Notes: generated by a model not told the origin, from the letters alone. Shown: positions 43,496-52,686, counted from the first letter of the stretch. The stretch is DNA of 64,000 nt from Aneurinibacillus sp. Ricciae_BoGa-3 (GCF_028421645.1 NZ_CP116888.1:657711-721710); one strand, 5' to 3'. Made by a program: numbers and translations.

Positions 43496-44089
43496 ATGCA
43501 AAGTTTACTTACCGAACCAATTCAAAAGACAGAGTTAAAATATCCTCGATTAGTCGAGAGAGCCAATCAATGCTTAGACTTGTATCGAGATACCAATGAT
43601 ATTCTGTACGCTATGGAGGAAGACAGTATTTGTCATTTATTTGAGTGCAAAGGGTTAGAAACGTATGAACAAATTGCTTCTTTTTGTAAAGAACATGAAA
43701 TTGAGCGAGTGATTGATATTGGTTGCGCCCACGGTCATCAAAGCGAAGTGTTTTTACAGCAAGGGCTTGATTACGTTGGTGTAAACGAGCATAGAGATAA
43801 CTTTTGGAATGGAGATAAGTTTCAGTTTATCTGCAATCATTATCCGTGTAAGCTACCGACTAAAAAAGGGGATTTGGGGGTCTCCGTGTTATGTCTAACA
43901 TGGAATGTGTATCTGTATGAAAGGAAAAAAACACTGACAGAACAATGCGAAGCTCTGCAACGAGATTTTGAACATTGTTTGCTTTATATGATGCCTGAAC
44001 GGGTTGATTTTCTCAGTCGGTATTTTAAAAAGGTACAGAAGATAGACGAAGGATTAGGTTACGGATTGTATTACTTCAGTAATAAATAA
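43496..44089 (+). CDS. SAM-dependent methyltransferase-like protein
   Basis: The 197-residue protein has a class I methyltransferase motif I, VIDIGCAHGHQSEVFLQQG, followed by YVGVNE at the position of the acidic residue that binds the ribose. The rest is short for the family, and the catalytic motif is not obvious. AAAGGGG lies before ATG 43496; the in-frame start at 43478 lies upstream of that site. Substrate unknown. Confidence 0.65.
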   Translation: MQSLLTEPIQKTELKYPRLVERANQCLDLYRDTNDILYAMEEDSICHLFECKGLETYEQIASFCKEHEIERVIDIGCAHGHQSEVFLQQGLDYVGVNEHRDNFWNGDKFQFICNHYPCKLPTKKGDLGVSVLCLTWNVYLYERKKTLTEQCEALQRDFEHCLLYMMPERVDFLSRYFKKVQKIDEGLGYGLYYFSNK

Positions 44090-44097
44090 GAAAAAAA

Positions 44098-44133
44098 GAA
44101 GAGGCTTTTGCAAATTGCGAAGGCTTCTTTTTT
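44098..44133 (+). terminator. Terminator of the methyltransferase-like gene
   Basis: AAGAAG-GGC arms pair with GC-GGCTTCTT and six T follow. Confidence 0.8.
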
Positions 44134-44147
44134 ATTGAAAGCACTAA

Positions 44148-44178
44148 AAAACAACCTGTCTGGGAAACAGGTTGTTTG
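44148..44178. terminator. Second perfect hairpin
   Basis: AACAACCTGT and ACAGGTTGTT pair around a 7-base loop; A and T flanks make it a possible bidirectional terminator. Confidence 0.55.
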
Positions 44179-44335
44179 AATAATTGATTAGCTCTTTCCG
44201 TATAATTTGTTATCAAAAACAAAAATAGGGAACACATAATGATGTTATCATCAATAGGAAAGAAACTAATACAGTAAAGAAGCTTGCTGTTATTATATAA
44301 AAGAAATCAATGACATATTCGTATATAAGGCAGTT

Positions 44336-44426
44336 TCCCGAACGGGAGTGATTTTTCATTCCGTTTGGGGTGATAATTGCTCCTTTTTGTTTTTAAACTT
44401 CAAAAACGAAAGGAGCAAGTAAAATT
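44336..44426 (+). promoter_or_regulatory. Structured leader that can sequester a ribosome binding site
   Basis: Two successive hairpins: CCCGAACGG (44337-44345) with CCGTTTGGGG (44361-44370), extended inward by AGTG/CATT; and TTGCTCCTTTTTGTTTTT (44377-44394) with AAAAACGAAAGGAGCAA (44402-44418), a stem of about 17 bp around a 7-base loop. The second stem contains the AAAGGAG (44409-44415) of the gene at 44427. The layout is that of a translational switch (thermosensor, ion or ligand sensor, or protein-bound leader). The remainder of the 44179-44335 gap shows nothing clear. Confidence 0.6.
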
Positions 44427-44783
44427 ATGAAAAAAGTAAAAGCATTAATCAGTAAAAGAAGCCCGAAATTTTGGTGGCTTATCATTGAATTTGTAACCAT
44501 TTTTAGTTTATGGATTGAAACAGAAAATCTATTCTATGTGCTTGTGATAAAGATTATATCTATCCTTGGTAACGACCAAGCCTTTAATGAGGAGATTGCA
44601 GATTCCCCAAAAAGGTTAGCCTGGAATTTGTTATCCTTTGTAGGCTTTGTTGTAGGATTCGCCCTACAAAAAACAGGATATGTAGTGGAAGGTACTTCAT
44701 TGACTATCTACATTGCTTTGGCAGGCTGGTTTCTTCTTCAGACGGGAAGATTCCATAAACGTTTTATTGAAGAAAGCATCTAA
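44427..44783 (+). CDS. Small membrane protein under leader control
   Basis: The 118-residue protein has about three hydrophobic segments (FWWLIIEFVTIFSLWIE, LLSFVGFVVGFALQ, TIYIALAGWFLL) and a basic N terminus. Its AAAGGAG is 11 bases before the ATG and lies inside a long hairpin. No family recognised. Transport or membrane stress roles would fit a leader-controlled gene but are only guesses. Confidence 0.7.
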   Translation: MKKVKALISKRSPKFWWLIIEFVTIFSLWIETENLFYVLVIKIISILGNDQAFNEEIADSPKRLAWNLLSFVGFVVGFALQKTGYVVEGTSLTIYIALAGWFLLQTGRFHKRFIEESI

Positions 44784-44816
44784 TGTTTAAACTGGTATGC
44801 AATCTGTTGATTTCTT

Positions 44817-44848
44817 GCAAGAACTATCCTTGGGAAGGATAGTCTTGT
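44817..44848 (+). terminator. Hairpin after the 44427 gene
   Basis: CAAGA-CTATCC and GGATAG-TCTTG pair with a single bulge; the T run is poor, so termination is uncertain. Confidence 0.5.
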
Positions 44849-44942
44849 TACATAGAACCTGCTCAAACTTACTTTATATAGTCATTCGAAGTGCAAGACT
44901 GGATAATAGAAGACACAAAGAGAGATAGGAGGTTTAATCTTG

Positions 44943-45359
44943 ATGTTTAGTATTGATAACGATATACGGTTGTTATGGGTTTTCCCGCAAGCCTTTTTTA
45001 TCTATTCGTCCGATTTTAATTCAATAGGAATTCACCAGGTAGGTTATTTCCCTAGCATTATTTCGTTCATCATGCTTATCTTATGTGGAGAGGCATTGGT
45101 ATCTGGTAAAAGCTTTGAGGAAAATCTTAAAGAAAACGGATTTAAGCGAAATTTTACAATATGTTTTAGCTTTTACCTGATACTTGGCATGCTATTAGCA
45201 AGTATCTTATACAGGTTTAGGGTTAACATTACAGATATGAAGCCTGTATATGAATGTATTGCTTTCTTTGTCTTACAAGTAGTCGTATACATTTTTCATT
45301 TTTACAGAATGAGCGACAACAAAATAGATAGAAATGATGACCAAGGGCTATCTCAATAA
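44943..45359 (+). CDS. Membrane protein of unknown function
   Basis: The 138-residue product has about four hydrophobic segments and a short polar tail. AGGAGG lies 11 bases before ATG 44943 and 8 before TTG 44940, so either may be used. No family recognised. Confidence 0.65.
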   Translation: MFSIDNDIRLLWVFPQAFFIYSSDFNSIGIHQVGYFPSIISFIMLILCGEALVSGKSFEENLKENGFKRNFTICFSFYLILGMLLASILYRFRVNITDMKPVYECIAFFVLQVVVYIFHFYRMSDNKIDRNDDQGLSQ

Positions 45360-45533
45360 GAGAAGGCTCTTTTTTTAATACCTACAAAGTAAGTACGCTG
45401 TTAATATTCCATATTTTCTATATTATACATAAGTAATTTTATCTGACATAGAACGTCATCAAACCAGTTTTGGATACAAATAAGCGAGGAATCATTCCAT
45501 AATGATAGCAAACAAATAGAAGGGGGTTATCCT

Positions 45534-45941
45534 ACGCAAGAGAAAAGGTTCACCATAGTTTTTTTGTGTTTCGTGGCTGTTTTTTCAATATCCGTCATTA
45601 TTTTTTCACTCTATTCAAAAACTACCCCCACACTTCGCACAGATAATCATCCACAAATTACACAAAAATGGATAGATGTCATTCATTTTAAAGGGAAAAC
45701 GGGGTTAAAGACAAAAACATTTCATATCATAAGCAATACGTGGGCGTTAAACTGGTCAACCGCTCATGGAAATAAACCACTTATCATTTACATTTACACT
45801 TCTGATAACTATTTAGTTAACGTTCTGAAAAACTCAAACGAAACCCAATCGTCTTTACACTATCTACGTGGTAGTGGCGATTATTATCTACGTATCGATT
45901 CACAGCAACCATTTACGATTGAAGTAAAAGAGTATAAATGA
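45534..45941 (+). CDS. Exported or membrane-anchored protein, apparent ACG start
   Basis: The frame reads QEKRFTIVFLCFVAVFSISVII (signal anchor) followed by a soluble outer domain ending TIEVKEYK. AGGGGG at 45520-45525 is 7-8 bases before an ACG codon at 45534 where an ATG would be expected; the first standard start (TTG 45564) lies inside the hydrophobic segment with no ribosome binding site. Either the start codon has mutated or initiation is unusual. No family recognised. Confidence 0.5.
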   Translation, partial: TQEKRFTIVFLCFVAVFSISVIIFSLYSKTTPTLRTDNHPQITQKWIDVIHFKGKTGLKTKTFHIISNTWALNWSTAHGNKPLIIYIYTSDNYLVNVLKNSNETQSSLHYLRGSGDYYLRIDSQQPFTIEVKEYK

Positions 45942-46001
45942 TGAAAAAAGCCGACATCAGAAGGATTTGGCTCATTGTGTGATGCATACATTTGAGGCAG
46001 T

Positions 46002-46403
46002 TTATGCTTTGTTTTGTTTCTGAAGTTGTAAGAACTGTGCATATTCTCTCATTTTGTCCACATCTTGATTCGATGGATTTTCAAATCCAAAATGGGTGAT
46101 AAGCACATCTTTTGGGTTGAACAAAAGCAGAACATTTTTTTCTCTATCGGTTAATTTATTTTTTAAACTTGCAACTTTTTCACTTGAAATTGCAGGTAAG
46201 CTTTCAGTATCACCACGTACAATAAAATCTATCGACACCTCATAAATCTCACTTAACAAAATCAATTCATCCATATCGGGGGTTCTTTCATCTGATTCAC
46301 AACGGGAAAGTTTTGTGTTGGGAATCCCGATTTTTCTCTGTACATCCATTTGTGTTAATCCCATTCGTTGCCGTAAAGAGCGAAGACGTTCTCCGATTGA
46401 CAT
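46002..46403 (-). CDS. XRE-family transcriptional regulator
   Basis: The 133-residue protein starts with a Cro/cI-type helix-turn-helix (about 1-60; LRSLRQRMGLTQMDVQRKIGIPNTKLSRCESDERTP... motif split here) and has a C-terminal helical part. Relatives repress phage and plasmid promoters. ATG 46403 is used because GAGGAATTCTT precedes it; the frame is open further but without support. The exact 14-bp motif lies 98 bases upstream, in the divergent promoter region, so it is the best candidate for the regulator of that motif. Confidence 0.85.
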   Translation of the reverse strand: MSIGERLRSLRQRMGLTQMDVQRKIGIPNTKLSRCESDERTPDMDELILLSEIYEVSIDFIVRGDTESLPAISSEKVASLKNKLTDREKNVLLLFNPKDVLITHFGFENPSNQDVDKMREYAQFLQLQKQNKA

Positions 46404-46500
46404 AAGAATTCCTCTTTGTGTTTTTTTGCTATTCCAATAAAAATATCGTATCACAATTTGCCAAAATGGTAAACTTCGCACATTCATTCTTTATCAAATA

Positions 46501-46529
46501 TTGTTTATAGTCAATAATAGTGTTATAAT
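46501..46529 (+). promoter_or_regulatory. Promoter with exact 14-bp motif, divergent to the XRE gene
   Basis: TTGTTT (46501-46506), 17 bases, TATAAT (46524-46529). The first 14 bases are the motif TTGTTTATAGTCAA. Confidence 0.75.
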
Positions 46530-46560
46530 GTATAAAAACAATAAAATAAGGTGGCTTTTA

Positions 46561-46953
46561 ATGGATGATAAAGGCATTACCATATATTACACAGTAAAGA
46601 GTAACGAGGGATACGAATTATCGGCAAAATCACTCTATACAATGGTGGCTGAAATGCAGAGATTCCATCCAGGAAAACAAAGGCATCTCTACATCGACAT
46701 TGAAGGACATCGGAATAGAAATAACGGCCTTGATACGGAAATGTTTGCTTTTCTAACTCATTTTGTCTTGGGAGTCTTAGGCGACTATGTAACCAGTATT
46801 AAAACGCCGTTATATCGTTTCAATAACCCGATTCCACAAAACAATCAATTACCTGTACCGTTGTTTGGATTGAATATCTTTCATAAAGAAGAACTTATCG
46901 ATACTATTGATTTCCGAGCTTCTGTAGGAAGCTTAAATCAACATTTCATTTAG
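46561..46953 (+). CDS. Hypothetical protein divergent from the XRE gene
   Basis: A 130-residue soluble protein; ATG 46561 follows AAGGTGG by about 6 bases. Contains HLYIDIEGHRNRNNGLD and a hydrophobic middle (AFLTHFVLGVLG). It is the first gene under the motif-bearing promoter and may be part of the regulator's own control circuit. No family recognised. Confidence 0.65.
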   Translation: MDDKGITIYYTVKSNEGYELSAKSLYTMVAEMQRFHPGKQRHLYIDIEGHRNRNNGLDTEMFAFLTHFVLGVLGDYVTSIKTPLYRFNNPIPQNNQLPVPLFGLNIFHKEELIDTIDFRASVGSLNQHFI

Positions 46954-47022
46954 CAATTTTCCTTTCATTGAAAGCAAAACTATAAAGTTAGATACCTAAC
47001 CATATAAAAAGGAGATTGAACT

Positions 47023-47388
47023 ATGAGTAATTACTTTTTTGAACCGAAAACGACAACAATGATTCGTGCCATCCGAACCGCTTATGCGAATGAAGAACAA
47101 TACAAGATAGATGATAGGATACTATTGAATCACAATGAAGTATGTCTCTGCTGTCAAACCCCTTTTAAACAGAGTAATACTCAAATCAAAGGAGTAGGAG
47201 CCGTGGTCGCTTATCGAAATAAAGCCATTAAGACGACACCTCACACGGTCATGCCCTATGCTGTATGCAAGAAATGTTCAAAAGAGCTTCAAAATCATAT
47301 GGAGGAGTTCGAACGTAAAACAACCAAGTATATTGCAGAAATCATACCTGATTTGAAGGCGATATTCGATGTTAAAGAGGAAAATTAA
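47023..47388 (+). CDS. Putative zinc-binding protein, copy 1 of a tandem pair
   Basis: The 121-residue protein has two cysteine pairs, CLCCQTPF (middle) and CKKC (after YAVC), which could form a zinc ribbon. AAAAGGAG lies 9 bases before the ATG. Copy 2 follows directly at 47487, sharing the opening YFFEPKTT, the cysteine pattern and overall length. No family recognised. Confidence 0.65.
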   Translation: MSNYFFEPKTTTMIRAIRTAYANEEQYKIDDRILLNHNEVCLCCQTPFKQSNTQIKGVGAVVAYRNKAIKTTPHTVMPYAVCKKCSKELQNHMEEFERKTTKYIAEIIPDLKAIFDVKEEN

Positions 47389-47486
47389 GCCTATATTTTA
47401 TTGATTATATGATGTGTAGTGAAAAAATTAAAAGCATTGCTCGAATCGTATCTATAATCATTTATTTAGAAAAGAGAGGAATTTCT

Positions 47487-47861
47487 ATAAAACCATATTT
47501 TTTTGAACCGAAAACAACCAATATGATAAACCAGATTTTACGGGCATATAGCAGTCAAGCTCAGTATAAAGTAGATGACAGAGTTCTTAGAAACTACAAT
47601 GAAGTTTGTCCTTGCTGTCAAAAACGATTTAAGCAAATCAATGGGCAAATTAAGGATGTTGGAGCTATTATTCTGTATCAAAACAAAGAAATCCACACTA
47701 CACCTCATGTCGTGATTCCGTATGCGATGTGTAAGGAATGCATCCAGGGATTCGAGAAAGCTATCACCAAAAAAGAGATTCGTGTATACGAGGAAAAAGC
47801 AAAATCATACATTGTCGATAAATTACCAGATTTGAAAACGGAATTTGAGTGGCAAGACTGA
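47487..47861 (+). CDS. Putative zinc-binding protein, copy 2, ATA at the start position
   Basis: A paralogue of the preceding gene (YFFEPKTTNMINQI..., CPCCQKRF, CKEC). AGAGAGGA is placed as in copy 1, but the aligned start codon is ATA (47487-47489) instead of ATG. The frame extends upstream to ATG 47409 without a ribosome binding site. Expression from ATA is possible but weak; the gene may be silent. About half of the residues match copy 1. Confidence 0.55.
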   Translation: MKPYFFEPKTTNMINQILRAYSSQAQYKVDDRVLRNYNEVCPCCQKRFKQINGQIKDVGAIILYQNKEIHTTPHVVIPYAMCKECIQGFEKAITKKEIRVYEEKAKSYIVDKLPDLKTEFEWQD

Positions 47862-48020
47862 TGATAAGAGAGGGAGCTATCAAAGCTTCCCCTCTTTTTA
47901 GTCTGATTAAAGGCGTGGTCTTAGAGTCCATTAAAAACCTTGGTTTTGGAAACTATTTTTTACAATATGGTATAATGAATATATAATGTAAACACACATA
48001 GTAATGGAGGGGGTAAGAGA

Positions 48021-48380
48021 ATGCGTTTTACAATCTATGAGGGAGACTATCAAGAAGTAAAAGTGAAAAACGAGATGCCTTGGATTCCAGGAGAATTTGT
48101 CTTACAAATGGTGAAGTATACAGCAAAAGTCATCGGGCAGAATCTCTGGTACGGGGTTTTAGGAGATGGACGGGTGATTGAGGTAACTCCTAAAAAGAGA
48201 CATCGCATGAGAAAAGTGGGTGACCTATGTCGGTTTCACTATAACTTATCCAGTGCCATTAATGACTACATACGAACGGATGGAAAAAATCGAAAACAAA
48301 TCAAAGAGGTGGTGGATAATCGTAAGAGAACGATATGGGAAAAAGAAGAGCGAAACAATACAAAGTGGTCAATAAGATGA
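48021..48380 (+). CDS. Basic hypothetical protein
   Basis: The 119-residue product has a basic C-terminal half (KKRHRMRKVGD ... RKQIKEVVDNRKRT), consistent with nucleic acid binding. GGAGGGGG lies about 8 bases before the ATG. A single gene with a long terminator hairpin. No family recognised. Confidence 0.65.
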   Translation: MRFTIYEGDYQEVKVKNEMPWIPGEFVLQMVKYTAKVIGQNLWYGVLGDGRVIEVTPKKRHRMRKVGDLCRFHYNLSSAINDYIRTDGKNRKQIKEVVDNRKRTIWEKEERNNTKWSIR

Positions 48381-48401
48381 TAGCAAGGTAAGACGATAAA
48401 A

Positions 48402-48456
48402 TATTAGCCTATATAGACGAATTTTTAATAAGTTCGCTTGTTTAGGCTAATTTTTC
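48402..48456 (+). terminator. Long hairpin terminator
   Basis: TTAGCCTA...GACGAA pairs with TTCGC...TAGGCTAA, followed by TTTTTC. Confidence 0.7.
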
Positions 48457-48608
48457 ATTATCCTATCAGAAGTATCTGATTACTACATAAAATACTTGAG
48501 AAGAAAGAATGGATATTCGAGGTAAACTTGGTATGATATAAGTAATCTATCATTGACATGTACACGAATGAAAAAATGAGAGGTTATAAAGGGAGATGTT
48601 GTTCAAAA

Positions 48609-51600
48609 ATGTCAACGAAGGCAATTTCAATACGAGATAGGTTGATTGAAAATACAAAAGACAAAAGATACGAAGACATTCGAGAAGCACTCCTTCATTC
48701 GGTAACAACCGATAGGGATGCTATCTATATGGATTATTTATTAGAACTATTCAAAGGCAATGGATATATTGTTCGCAAAACATCAAACAACTATCTATAC
48801 TTGCATACTGGAACCGAAGATGAAAATATTTTTTTAGTAGTAAAAGGAAAAGTGGAGGAACATCCATTAACCTATGTCGAAGTGCTAGAAGAGCTACGTG
48901 AATTTGAGGATAAATATCCACATCGTAAGTTCAGTCTGTTTTCTATAAATGGATTCGAGAAGAAAGCTTACGAGTTAGAGGAATTTAATTTAAGGTTAAA
49001 TGATTGGAAAGATATGATGGATATAATTAATGGCTATTGTATTAGTGCCGAAAGAACACCATTAATTGACTTTATGCCTCATAACGTCACTACCTATAGG
49101 AATTTAAAAGCGATATGGGAAACAAACAAAGCCGCTTGTGCTGTTCAACCGACGGGAACAGGGAAGACCTATCTAATTAGTCAATGTTTATATGATTTTA
49201 AGGGGAAAAACTGCTTAGTTTTATCTTCCTCTGAAGCCATTTTGAATCAGACAAAGAAAAAAGCAGGTTTTGCATCTTCTTACACAATATATATGACGTA
49301 TTGGAAGGCGATGCTTTTAACAAGGGAAGAGTTGGAAAATTTAAACCTTGATTTCATAGCTTTGGACGAATTTCATCGAGTCGGTGCAAAAAAATGGGGT
49401 GAAGGGGTAAGAAAGATACTTTTACAATATCCAGATGCCTACATTCTTGGCACATCAGCCACTCCAGTTCGATACCTTGATAATGCACGGGATATGTCTA
49501 AAGAGTTATTCGATGGTAAAGAAGCAAGGAATATGAGCCTTACCGATGCGATTGTAAAAGGCATTCTTCCAATGCCCCACTATGTATCGGCCCTGTATTC
49601 CTTGGATGAAGAAATTGATTTAATGAAAGAGAAAATCAATAATAGTCATAACAGTAAGGAAGAAAAGAGTCAACTGATAAAAGAACTTGATGAAGTGAAG
49701 ATGGAGTGGAATAAAAGTAGGGGCGTTGCTCATATTTTGAAAAAACATCTTCCAAAAACAGTAAAAAAATTCATTGTTTTTACCCAAAACCTAAAACATT
49801 TAAATGCACTGCAACAGGATGTTGAAAGTTGGTTCGAAAAGGCTTTGAACGTGCCTGTAAAATCCTATCGAATGGTTAATGAATTAGGGAAAGAGGAGAA
49901 TCATAGAAATCTGGACGAATTTACTCAATCCGACGATGACACTATGGTTCGATTAATGTTCTCAATTGATATGTTGAACGAGGGGTTACATGTAGATGAT
50001 GTGGACGGCGTGATTCTTTTGCGACCAACCTGTTCTCCCATTATTTATTACCAACAGATAGGCAGAGCCTTACAAGCAGGAAATACAAAGCAACCATTAA
50101 TACTTGATTTGGTCAATAACTTTCAAGCTATCAAATCTTCTCCACTTTTAGGAGACTTAAAAAACTCAAGAGAGGTGGAGTTGGAAAAAAGAGTCCGTTT
50201 AAAGCTAAGGAATCTTTGTCCTGACTTTACCATTACAGAAGAAGTTCATGACGTTTTAGATGTGTTTCAAAAAATTCAAAGTCGTTTAAAAGATACCTGG
50301 GAGGCTCACTTTGCCCAACTGGTTGAATTTAAAAATAAGCACGGTCACTGTATGGTTCCAACCAACTATAAAAATAGAAAACTCAGTTCTTGGGTTGTTC
50401 AACAACGTAGCCAGTACAATACCGCTCAACTGCAACAAGAGCGGATTGATAAATTAAATCAAATTGGTTTCGAATGGAGTTACCATGAAGCGACATGGAA
50501 TCAAATGTTCGATACATTAGTGAGCTATAAGAACAAATATGGTGATTGTTTAGTTCCGAAAAATTACCCTGAAAATCCTTCTTTAGGAGGCTGGGTAATT
50601 ACTCAAAGAATAAATAACAAAAAAGGTGTGTTAGAAGAAGATAAGAAAATCAAGTTGGAACAATTAGGATTTTCGTGGGACGCTCGTGAAGAACATTGGG
50701 AAAGGATGTATAAACAACTCGTACAGTACAAAAAAGATTTTGGGCATTGTATTGTACTAAAGCGGGAGAACCAATATAAAACTCTAGCAACTTGGGTTAG
50801 TCAACAACGAAAACTCTATAACAAAGGGGAACTACCCGAAAACAGAACGGATAGGCTTGAACAAATCGGTTTTGTATGGGATACATTCTTCGACCAGTGG
50901 TATGAGAACTTTCTTCAATTAAAGGACTTTCGTGAGCAACATGGACATTGTAATGTTCCAAAGGGATATATAGAATATCCTTCGCTTGCTAGTTGGGTAC
51001 AAACACAACGAATCTTTTATTCACAAAATCGAATGGATAAAAGAAGATTTGAATTGCTGGAAGAGCTTGGTTTTGTATGGCGGGTTTTAGATGATGCTTG
51101 GTCTAAAATGTTTGAGGCGTTAAAAAATTACAAACAACAACATGGACATTGCATGGTTCCACGCTCGACTAAAGATTCTTTAGGAAGTTGGGCTTATACA
51201 CAGAGAAAAAATTACCGTAACAATAAACTGGATACTGATAAAATTAACGCATTAAATGAGATTGGTTTTGTATGGGATTTAGATGCACATGTATGGAATG
51301 AAATGTTGAATCAATTGAAAAAGTACAAAAAACAGCATGGAACTTGTCTTGTCTCTTCGCCTGGGGAATCTTATCAAGAACTGGCTAAATGGGTTAAACT
51401 TCAAAGAGGTTATAGAACGAATGGGAAATTAAGCGAAGAAAAGGTAGCCCGTCTAAATGAAATAGGATTTGTTTGGAATGAAGACACAGAATTGTGGAAT
51501 ATCAAATTTACAGAGATAGCGGAATTCCAGAAGAAACACGGTCATTGCCTTATTCAAGCTGAAGATGAGGAGAATGCGAAGCTCGCTATCTGGTCTCGTA

Positions 51601-51887
51601 ATCAAAGAGAAAAATATAGAAAGGGGAAACTTACTGAAGAAAAGATTGCGAAATTAAACAGTATTGGCTTCATGTGGAATATCATCCCTGCCAATTGGGG
51701 TCGCATGTTTAATGAATTAAAACGCTATCAAAATGAGCATGGAAACTGTAATCCATCTGTGCATTCAGATACAGATAAACAGTTGGGAATTTGGGTATAT
51801 GAACAAAAAAGAGCCTTTAAAAATGGGACATTGAGTGAAGACCGAATTCAAAAGTTAAATTCAATTGGATTCCTCTGGCAAGAATAG
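48609..51887 (+). CDS. SF2 helicase with eight helicase-associated (HA) repeats
   Basis: The 1092-residue protein has an N-terminal domain of about 130 residues (with FLVVKGKVEEH, perhaps a PD-(D/E)XK-type nuclease core), an SF2 helicase core with Walker A QPTGTGKT, DEFH box in ALDEFHRV, TSATP and motif VI QQIGRALQ, and then eight HA repeats of about 65 residues each (from about residue 565), each with the pattern W...F...HGHC...LxxWV...QR...L..IGFxW. HA repeats are thought to bind nucleic acid. AAAGGGAG at 48588-48595 supports ATG 48609 over ATG 48558. Such proteins occur on plasmids, phages and defence islands. Confidence 0.9.
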   Translation: MSTKAISIRDRLIENTKDKRYEDIREALLHSVTTDRDAIYMDYLLELFKGNGYIVRKTSNNYLYLHTGTEDENIFLVVKGKVEEHPLTYVEVLEELREFEDKYPHRKFSLFSINGFEKKAYELEEFNLRLNDWKDMMDIINGYCISAERTPLIDFMPHNVTTYRNLKAIWETNKAACAVQPTGTGKTYLISQCLYDFKGKNCLVLSSSEAILNQTKKKAGFASSYTIYMTYWKAMLLTREELENLNLDFIALDEFHRVGAKKWGEGVRKILLQYPDAYILGTSATPVRYLDNARDMSKELFDGKEARNMSLTDAIVKGILPMPHYVSALYSLDEEIDLMKEKINNSHNSKEEKSQLIKELDEVKMEWNKSRGVAHILKKHLPKTVKKFIVFTQNLKHLNALQQDVESWFEKALNVPVKSYRMVNELGKEENHRNLDEFTQSDDDTMVRLMFSIDMLNEGLHVDDVDGVILLRPTCSPIIYYQQIGRALQAGNTKQPLILDLVNNFQAIKSSPLLGDLKNSREVELEKRVRLKLRNLCPDFTITEEVHDVLDVFQKIQSRLKDTWEAHFAQLVEFKNKHGHCMVPTNYKNRKLSSWVVQQRSQYNTAQLQQERIDKLNQIGFEWSYHEATWNQMFDTLVSYKNKYGDCLVPKNYPENPSLGGWVITQRINNKKGVLEEDKKIKLEQLGFSWDAREEHWERMYKQLVQYKKDFGHCIVLKRENQYKTLATWVSQQRKLYNKGELPENRTDRLEQIGFVWDTFFDQWYENFLQLKDFREQHGHCNVPKGYIEYPSLASWVQTQRIFYSQNRMDKRRFELLEELGFVWRVLDDAWSKMFEALKNYKQQHGHCMVPRSTKDSLGSWAYTQRKNYRNNKLDTDKINALNEIGFVWDLDAHVWNEMLNQLKKYKKQHGTCLVSSPGESYQELAKWVKLQRGYRTNGKLSEEKVARLNEIGFVWNEDTELWNIKFTEIAEFQKKHGHCLIQAEDEENAKLAIWSRNQREKYRKGKLTEEKIAKLNSIGFMWNIIPANWGRMFNELKRYQNEHGNCNPSVHSDTDKQLGIWVYEQKRAFKNGTLSEDRIQKLNSIGFLWQE

Positions 51888-51929
51888 TTTTTTAATCAGA
51901 AAAGTAAATCCAGTAGATTCTCGTTTTAT

Positions 51930-51959
51930 AGTCGATTCCAATATGGAGTCGGCTTTTTT
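51930..51959 (+). terminator. Terminator of the helicase gene (AGTCGATTCC family, copy 1)
   Basis: AGTCGATTCC-AATAT-GGAGTCGGCT followed by TTTTT. First of seven related terminators. Confidence 0.85.
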
Positions 51960-51994
51960 AGTAGGCTCTGTTAAAATTCACTGTTGATTTTTGA

Positions 51995-52021
51995 CAAAAA
52001 AAAGACTGCTTTATCACAGTC
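51995..52021 (-). terminator. Terminator of the 52077 minus gene
   Basis: GACTG and CAGTC pair on a short stem; the minus strand then has eight T. Confidence 0.65.
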
Positions 52022-52076
52022 ATTGATTATTTCTTGTTCAGATAAAGCATCTATAACATGAATTAGCTATTGTAAC

Positions 52077-52382
52077 TCACATCGGATTCTTGAAAATATC
52101 AATCTTTTTGTTTAATTCAAACACCTTAAATCGCAAAAATTCTCTATTGCTACCGTTATCAATAAGAACATAATCCTTCTTATCTGTATGAATTTGATAA
52201 GTGTCCCGTCCTATATATTTTATAGTTTTAATCTTTCCATCTAATTGTTCTTGTATTTCTGGATAACCAGCCAAATCGTTCGCTGTTAAAGCTGTTATAA
52301 CATTATAAGGTCCAAAACCATTTAATAACACCATACCTACAAAGATAAATAAGCCAATAAGAAAGATTAATTTGTTTTTCAA
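52077..52382 (-). CDS. Membrane-anchored hypothetical protein
   Basis: The 101-residue product has one hydrophobic segment near its N terminus (LIFLIGLFIFVGMVLL) and an extracellular or cytoplasmic domain with beta pattern. TTG start with GGGAGAG upstream. No family recognised. The 52383-52686 gap upstream shows a coding-like stretch (LTRHVIKQEYQQH, near 52530-52610) that may be a relic of a gene. Confidence 0.6.
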   Translation of the reverse strand: MKNKLIFLIGLFIFVGMVLLNGFGPYNVITALTANDLAGYPEIQEQLDGKIKTIKYIGRDTYQIHTDKKDYVLIDNGSNREFLRFKVFELNKKIDIFKNPM

Positions 52383-52686
52383 GTGAACTCTCTCCCATAT
52401 ACAAGTTAATAAGCATTATAAAAATTTCATAGTCATTAGGATGACTAATGTAGACGCAACAGTTACTTGTATACTTACTTTACTGTACCTTTACAATTCT
52501 TTTTGGGAATAAGAAATTCCTTCTTCAACTAACCCGCCATGTTATTAAACAAGAATATCAACAACACTCATTAACAGAGCTTTTTATTAAAAATTTACTC
52601 GTACATATAATAAAAAAATACAGAAATACAGGTATTTTATTTAAAATTTTTCAAACAGGATACGATTAAAAAGGAGAGATTTACTT

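Noticed and set aside
51963..51982. GGCTCTGTTAAAATTCACTG, resembling an insertion sequence end
   Set aside because: No matching inverted end, target duplication or transposase is near, so it cannot be called.
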